From: Mangrovicoccus sp049603835
GTDB lineage: Bacteria > Pseudomonadota > Alphaproteobacteria > Rhodobacterales > Rhodobacteraceae
Assembly (NCBI GenBank): GCA_049603835.1
Contig: JBMYSZ010000010.1
Coordinates: 59,721 to 123,720, forward strand
Reading direction: 5' to 3'
Length of the DNA stretch: 64,000 nt
Under the pieces are notes generated by a model. It worked only from the letters and a program-made list of their open reading frames with translations, ran no database searches and had not been told where the DNA came from. Positions 59,097 to 64,000 of the stretch are shown here, in pieces. Positions within the stretch are counted from its first letter, which is position 1; each line of letters starts with the position of its first letter. The position numbers were made by a program, and so were the translations under genes.

Positions 59097-60619
59097 ATAG
59101 ACTTATTCTGATATTGGGCGATCAGCTAAGCCCTAATATCAGTGCCTTAGAGGGTGCAGATCCGAAGCAGGATTTGGTGGTCATGGCAGAGGTCATGACC
59201 GAGGTCAGCTATGTGCGGCATCATCCCAAAAAAATTGCATTTCTCTTTTCAGCCATGCGCAGTTTTGCAGCAGAGTTGGAAAAGGCGGGCTGGCGGGTCG
59301 CCTATACCCGACTGAATGACCCGGAGAACGGCCAATGCCTGTCATCTGAATTGCTGCGACGCAGCGAATCAAGCGGTGCTAGCGTGATTCGTGTGACCCA
59401 GCCGGGGGAATGGCGGGTGATTTCCGAGTTAGAGGCCCTGCCGCTAAAACTGGAGATGCTGCCCGATACCCGTTTTATCTGCAGCCTTGACAGGTTCAAT
59501 AAATGGGCTGACGGGCGCAAAGAGTTGCGGATGGAGTATTTCTATCGTGAGATGCGCCGCGAAACCGGTTTGCTGATGGAGGGCAAGGATCCGGTGGGCC
59601 GCAAATGGAATTACGACAAGGATAACCGCAAACCCGCCGCGCCGGATCTGTTCCGCGCCCCGCCTTTGCGCCATGACCCTGATCCGATCACGGAAGAGGT
59701 CCTAGATCTGGTCGCGGATCGGTTTGGCGATAATTTCGGGGATCTGCGCCCTTTTGGGTTCGCCACCACCCGCGAAGGGGCCGAGGCCGCGCGGGATGAT
59801 TTCCTGGCGGCGCGCCTGCCGCAATTCGGTGACGAGCAGGATGCGATGCTTTGCGATGACCGGTTTCTAAGCCATTCGCTGCTGTCGATTTATCTCAATG
59901 CCGGGCTTCTGGATCCGTTGGATCTGTGCCGCCGGGCGGAGGCCGAATATCATGCGGGCCGGGCACCGTTAAATGCAGTGGAGGGCTTTATCCGCCAAAT
60001 CCTAGGTTGGCGGGAATTCGTGCGCGGGATCTATTTCCGCGAAGGCCCGGACTATACCCGCCGCAATGGGCTTCACCACCGCCGCGATTTGCCCAGCTTC
60101 TATTGGGGGGCAGAGACCAAAATGCTTTGTATCGCCAAAGCGGTGGAGCAAACCCAGGCCGAGGCCTATGCCCATCACATTCAGCGCCTCATGGTCACGG
60201 GCAATTTCGCGCTTTTGGCGGGGATCGATCCGCATCAGCTGCATGAATGGTATCTAGAGGTCTATGCCGATGCCTATGAATGGGTCGAGGCGCCCAATAC
60301 AATCGGGATGAGCCAATTTGCCGATGGTGGGGTGGTGGGGTCCAAGCCCTATGTTTCTAGCGGCGCCTATATTAACCGTATGTCGGATTACTGCCGTTCT
60401 TGTGCCTATAAGGTGAGTAAGAAAACCGGCGAGGGGGCTTGCCCATTCAACTTGCTTTATTGGCATTTCCTGGCCCGCCATGCGGATAAATTCGCGAAAA
60501 ACCCGCGAATGGCGCAGATTTACCGCAATTGGGACCGCATGGAGGATGAGCGCAAAGATGCCGTGCTAAGCCAGGCCGAAGAGATCTTGGCCCGGCTCGA
60601 TACTGGAGAGCTGGTCTAA
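59090..60619 (+). CDS. FeS-containing bacterial cryptochrome/(6-4) photolyase (PhrB/CryB family)
   Basis: 509 residues from a TTG at 59090 that overlaps the SDR stop. N-terminal antenna domain (LILILGDQLSP) and C-terminal FAD domain (EGFIRQILGWREFVRGIYF, HHIQRLMVTGNFALLAGIDP, NTIGMSQFADGGVVGSKPYVSSGAYINRMSDYC). Four cysteines for a 4Fe-4S cluster at 347, 435, 438 and 451, a constant shift of 3 from those I recall for Agrobacterium PhrB (350, 438, 441, 454). Repairs (6-4) UV photoproducts or acts as a light sensor. Confidence 0.94.
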   Translation: MVNRLILILGDQLSPNISALEGADPKQDLVVMAEVMTEVSYVRHHPKKIAFLFSAMRSFAAELEKAGWRVAYTRLNDPENGQCLSSELLRRSESSGASVIRVTQPGEWRVISELEALPLKLEMLPDTRFICSLDRFNKWADGRKELRMEYFYREMRRETGLLMEGKDPVGRKWNYDKDNRKPAAPDLFRAPPLRHDPDPITEEVLDLVADRFGDNFGDLRPFGFATTREGAEAARDDFLAARLPQFGDEQDAMLCDDRFLSHSLLSIYLNAGLLDPLDLCRRAEAEYHAGRAPLNAVEGFIRQILGWREFVRGIYFREGPDYTRRNGLHHRRDLPSFYWGAETKMLCIAKAVEQTQAEAYAHHIQRLMVTGNFALLAGIDPHQLHEWYLEVYADAYEWVEAPNTIGMSQFADGGVVGSKPYVSSGAYINRMSDYCRSCAYKVSKKTGEGACPFNLLYWHFLARHADKFAKNPRMAQIYRNWDRMEDERKDAVLSQAEEILARLDTGELV

Positions 60620-60636
60620 AGCGTCGCTCGCAACGC

Positions 60637-62142
60637 TTAATTGTCTTCGGTGGCGTCGCGGGATGGCTCTTCGGGCGTGTCTGGGATCTCTTGCGGCGGT
60701 GATGTCTCTTCCCCATCTGCTGCGCTTGGAAGCGCCTCTTCCAGAAGGTTATCATTGCGCCACAGACCCTTGACCACGGTGCCATTCGCATAGGTCAGAA
60801 CACCTTCGCCATCGCGGCGGCCTTCGACAAAACTGCCTTCGTAAACATCGCCATTGGAATATTCCGCGCGGCCAAGCCCGTGGATTTGGCCGTTTTGCCA
60901 TTCGCCAGAATAGCGGAAACTATCGGGGATGATCACTTCGCCCTGACCGTGGAACTGATCGCGCAGGAAGCCGCCCACATAGCGCGAGCCATCGGCAAAA
61001 TCCGCTTCGCCGCGACCGTCGCGCAACCCATTCGCCCAGCCGCCGCTATAGCGATAGCCGTCTGGCGAGGTCAGAACGCCTTCGCCGTGATGTTGGCCAT
61101 CGGCAAAGCCGCCCTCATAGACCATGCCATTAGCGCGGGTGCTTTTGCCGTCGCCTTGCATGATGCCATCGACCCAATTGCCTTCATAGCGGTCGCCATT
61201 GGGATAGACGGCTTCGCCCTCGCCATTGGGGAGGTCATTGGCAAAGCTGCCGGAATGGATGGTGCCATCGGGATAGGTCAGTGTGCCTTGGCCGGAATGA
61301 TGGCCGTCGATCCAGTCGCCTTCATAGATATAGCCGCTGGCGCTGGCAAATATGCCGCGCCCAGTGATGGCGTCATCTTGGAACTCGCCTTCATAGACAT
61401 CGCCATTGGCGTAAGTCATCTTGCCGGTGCCATTGCGGCGGCCTTCGACCAGCACGCCTTCATAGATATCGCCATTCACATAGGTGACTGTGCCAAAGCC
61501 GCCGATCTGATCCGCGATCCAACTGCCGGAATAGGCGAAACCTTCGGGCATGGTTAGGCTGCCTTGGCCATTTCGCTGATCCAGCGCCATTTCGCCTTCA
61601 TAAATGCCGCCATCCGCATAGGTGATTTTCGCCTGACCATGGCGCTTGCCGTCTTTCCAATCGCCTTCATAGATATAGCCATCGGGGCGGGTCAGCGTTC
61701 CTTGGCCATTGGCGACATTATCCGCGAAATTCCCTTGATAGACGGAGCCATCGGCGAAATTGGCGATGCCTTCGCCATTTAGCTTGCCGTCTTTCCAAGC
61801 GCCGACCAGAACCGTGCCGTCAAACATGGTCATCTGCCCTTCGCCGGTGGGCAGGCCATTATCAAACGCCCCTTCATAGACTGCGCCATTAACAAAGGTG
61901 GCGATGCCTTGGCCTTTTTGCAGCCCTTCGACCCAGTCGCCTTCATAGCGATAGCCCGTGGGCAAGGTATAGCTGCCGCGTCCATGGGGGCGGCCGGCCT
62001 TCATCGTGCCCTCATAAACCCCGCCATCCGCATATTGCGTCACGACAATCGGCCCAGTTTGGGCATGGCTGGGCAAAGCCGGCAAAAGGCTTGCGCAGAG
62101 GAGCAATGGCAAAAGCTGGCGGAACGGGGTGGTCATAGGCAC
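60637..62142 (-). CDS. Secreted MORN-repeat protein, 18 repeats
   Basis: 501 residues; start is a GTG at 62142 (AAGGA about 10 bases upstream) or the ATG two codons later. Signal peptide ends near PSHAQ. From about residue 43 there are 18 consecutive 23-residue MORN units of the pattern YEGxWxxGxxxGxGxxxxxDG, plus a partial one, then an acidic Pro/Glu/Ser tail (SAADGEETSPPQEIPDTPEEPS). MORN repeats form extended beta-sheets that bind lipids or proteins; an exported array of this length is unusual. Convergent with the photolyase gene, 17 bases apart. Confidence 0.9.
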   Translation of the reverse strand: MPMTTPFRQLLPLLLCASLLPALPSHAQTGPIVVTQYADGGVYEGTMKAGRPHGRGSYTLPTGYRYEGDWVEGLQKGQGIATFVNGAVYEGAFDNGLPTGEGQMTMFDGTVLVGAWKDGKLNGEGIANFADGSVYQGNFADNVANGQGTLTRPDGYIYEGDWKDGKRHGQAKITYADGGIYEGEMALDQRNGQGSLTMPEGFAYSGSWIADQIGGFGTVTYVNGDIYEGVLVEGRRNGTGKMTYANGDVYEGEFQDDAITGRGIFASASGYIYEGDWIDGHHSGQGTLTYPDGTIHSGSFANDLPNGEGEAVYPNGDRYEGNWVDGIMQGDGKSTRANGMVYEGGFADGQHHGEGVLTSPDGYRYSGGWANGLRDGRGEADFADGSRYVGGFLRDQFHGQGEVIIPDSFRYSGEWQNGQIHGLGRAEYSNGDVYEGSFVEGRRDGEGVLTYANGTVVKGLWRNDNLLEEALPSAADGEETSPPQEIPDTPEEPSRDATEDN

Positions 62143-62296
62143 GGGGCGGCTTCCTTCGGGGTGCAGACTATCATAAGAGTTAGCAGCAAGTTACTAGGGC
62201 TCGCAATCGCCAAGCAGAGATCGGCACCTAATCCACGCAGGTTTGCGGCGAGGTCGGGGCGCAGTTTGGCCTTGCAGCGTGACACGGAGACATCAT

Positions 62297-63964
62297 ATGA
62301 GCGACAAGTTCCGCCTGACGCTGGCCCAGCTGAACCCAACAGTGGGGGCGCTGGCTGAAAATGCCGCTTTGGCGAAAACCGCATGGGATGCCGCGCGGGA
62401 GCGGGGCTCTGACATGCTGGCGCTGACTGAAATGTTCATCACCGGCTATCAAGTGCAGGATTTGATCCGTCGTCGGTCCTTTGTGCGCGCGGCCATGGCG
62501 CAGATCGAAAGCCTGGCCGCCTCTTGCATTGATGGTCCGGCTTTGGCGATTGGCGGGCCATGGTTGGATGAGCAAGACCGGTTGTTCAACGCCTATTATA
62601 TCTGCCAAGGCGGACAGATCACGGCGCGGGTTCTGAAACATCGCTTGCCCAATAATGATGTCTTTGACGAGGTGCGCCATTACACGCCCGGCGATATCAC
62701 TGGGCCTTATGTGGTTGGCCCTATTCGGATCGGCTCGCCCATATGCGAGGACGCCTGGACGCCGGATGTGGCCGAGGCCTTGGCCGAAAGCGGTGCCGAG
62801 ATTTTGCTGATCCCCAATGGTTCGCCCTATCACCGAGGAAAGCAGGATGAGCGTATTCAGCTGATGGTCAATCGTGTGGTGGAGACGGGTCTGCCCCTGG
62901 TCTATCTCAATATGGTGGGCGGCCAGGATGACCAGGTCTTTGATGGTGCCAGTTTCGCGCTGAATCCCGGCGGCCATCTGGCGCTGCAAATGCCGGTTTT
63001 TGACAGTCAGCTGAGCCATTTGGATTTTGAGCGTGGACCCGAAGGCTGGCGCGCGATCAAAAGCGATTTAGCGACCCATCCCGACACATGGGAGCAGGAC
63101 TACCGCGTCATGGTGATCGGCCTGCGCGATTATCTGGCCAAAGCTGGCTTCAAAAAGGTTTTGCTGGGTCTGTCGGGCGGGATCGATAGCGCCTTGGTCG
63201 CGGCGATTGCCTGTGACGCGCTGGGGGCTGAAAATGTCCGCTGCGTGATGCTGCCTTCGGAATATACCTCGACCGAGAGTTTGGAGGATGCGGCGGGCGT
63301 GGCGCAGAGGCTGGGTTGTCGGCTGGACGAGATCAATATCCAAGGCCCGCGCAATGCGGTGAGCGAGGCGCTTGCACCGCTTTTCGGCGATCTACCCCCG
63401 GATATCACTGAGGAGAATATCCAATCGCGGCTGCGTGGCCTGTTACTGATGGGGCTGTCGAATAAATTCGGCGAGATGCTGCTGACCACGGGCAATAAAT
63501 CCGAAGTCGCAGTGGGTTATGCCACGATTTATGGCGATATGGCGGGCGGCTATAACCCGATTAAGGATCTCTATAAGACCCGAGTGTTTGAGACCTGCCG
63601 TTGGCGCAATGCGCATCACCGCCCTTGGATGCTTGGGCCTGAGGGCGAGGTGATCCCGCCACGGGTGATCGATAAGCCGCCTACCGCAGAGCTGCGCCCA
63701 GATCAAAAAGACGAAGATAGCTTGCCGCCTTATGAGGTGCTCGACCGGATTTTGGAAATGCTGGTGGATGAGGAAAAGAGCGTGTCTGATGTGGTTGAGG
63801 CGGGCTTTTCTGAGGTGGATGCCAAGCGGGTCGAACATTTGATCTATATTAGCGAATATAAACGCTATCAGGCGGCACCGGGGGCAAGGCTGACGCGGCG
63901 GGCCTTTTGGCTCGACCGGCGTTATCCAATTGCGAACCGCTGGCGCGAGGGGAGTTGGGGCTAG
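62297..63964 (+). CDS. nadE: Glutamine-dependent NAD(+) synthetase
   Basis: 555 residues from ATG 62297 (GGAG 7 bases upstream). Makes NAD from nicotinate adenine dinucleotide. N-terminal nitrilase-type glutaminase: Glu in LALTEMFITGYQ, Lys in RVLKHRLPN, Cys in IGSPICEDAW. C-terminal ammonia-dependent synthetase with the PP-loop LLGLSGGIDSALVAAIA, TTGNKSEVAVGYATIYGD and KPPTAELRPDQKDEDSLP. Confidence 0.97.
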   Translation: MSDKFRLTLAQLNPTVGALAENAALAKTAWDAARERGSDMLALTEMFITGYQVQDLIRRRSFVRAAMAQIESLAASCIDGPALAIGGPWLDEQDRLFNAYYICQGGQITARVLKHRLPNNDVFDEVRHYTPGDITGPYVVGPIRIGSPICEDAWTPDVAEALAESGAEILLIPNGSPYHRGKQDERIQLMVNRVVETGLPLVYLNMVGGQDDQVFDGASFALNPGGHLALQMPVFDSQLSHLDFERGPEGWRAIKSDLATHPDTWEQDYRVMVIGLRDYLAKAGFKKVLLGLSGGIDSALVAAIACDALGAENVRCVMLPSEYTSTESLEDAAGVAQRLGCRLDEINIQGPRNAVSEALAPLFGDLPPDITEENIQSRLRGLLLMGLSNKFGEMLLTTGNKSEVAVGYATIYGDMAGGYNPIKDLYKTRVFETCRWRNAHHRPWMLGPEGEVIPPRVIDKPPTAELRPDQKDEDSLPPYEVLDRILEMLVDEEKSVSDVVEAGFSEVDAKRVEHLIYISEYKRYQAAPGARLTRRAFWLDRRYPIANRWREGSWG

Positions 63965-63969
63965 GCTTT

Positions 63970-64000
63970 ATGGCGGAGCCGGGCCGCGCCCAAAGGCTCC
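63970..64000 (+). CDS. Possible start of a gene cut by the window edge
   Basis: An ATG 5 bases after the nadE stop opens a frame MAEPGRAQRL that runs off the end. No ribosome site of note. Ten codons are too few to identify anything. Confidence 0.2.
   Translation, partial: MAEPGRAQRL

Overview
The window looks like chromosomal DNA from a Rhodobacterales alphaproteobacterium (Roseobacter/Paracoccaceae type). I infer this from GC-rich coding DNA, the rimP-nusA-rnpM-infB order, the secB/fxsA/Tim44/Smr block, the comF-grxC-nitrilase-marR block, the succinylase lysine pathway (dapD, dapE), an LPxTG-like VPLPA-CTERM surface protein, a NavAb/NaChBac-type sodium channel and an iron-sulfur photolyase. 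Genus cannot be assigned by eye. Almost all of it is ordinary chromosome. I see no tRNA, rRNA, CRISPR array, prophage or intact insertion sequence.

Layout. 1-5.2 kb (minus): the translation/transcription operon rimP-nusA-rnpM-infB (infB cut by the window edge), preceded by a chemoreceptor with a strong terminator. 5.3-11.5 kb: proline iminopeptidase, ubiG, the comF-grxC-nitrilase-marR operon, an odd methyltransferase-like protein and hemH. 11.6-18.6 kb: secB, fxsA, Tim44-like, Smr, an rRNA methyltransferase, the sodium channel, two L,D-transpeptidases, a CAP lipoprotein and a small abundant-looking exported protein. 18.6-22.8 kb: the complete phosphorylated serine pathway (serA, serC, serB) with three non-coding elements: a hairpin with a CCTCCTCC loop plus terminator in the serA 3' region (cuckoo/CcsR-like small RNA), a probable serC-motif leader, and REP-like hairpins on both sides of serA. 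22.9-29.7 kb: IalB-like protein, rlmN, acyltransferase, idi, a BLUF photoreceptor, a LOG-family hydrolase, dapD and a GlsB-type membrane protein.

30-45.3 kb is the most accessory-looking stretch: a translationally coupled pair of secreted proteins whose second member carries four exact 24-residue cysteine repeats; dapE; a VPLPA-CTERM protein; rnr; a lytic transglycosylase; and two ~560-residue paralogous membrane proteins that bracket a SHOCT protein and two tandem secreted propeller-like paralogues. One of the membrane proteins contains a 28-unit hexanucleotide repeat coding for an Ala-Gly/Val run inside its membrane region.

45.4-58.3 kb: a DnaE2 polymerase gene that lacks its usual C-terminal OB domain and ends in a palindromic repeat, with a near-consensus LexA box at its start and a 252-bp imperfect inverted repeat upstream; the cell-elongation operon mreB-mreC-mreD-mrdA-rodA-ghrA; and leuA with a leader peptide rich in rare leucine codons and two mutually exclusive hairpins (attenuation). 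58.4-64 kb: an SDR gene coupled to an FeS-type photolyase, a secreted 18-repeat MORN protein and nadE.

The strongest leads are the serA 3' CCTCCTCC hairpin, the leuA attenuator, the truncated DnaE2 with its LexA box and the inverted-repeat element beside it, the membrane-protein/propeller cluster with the hexamer tract, and the cysteine-repeat pair.
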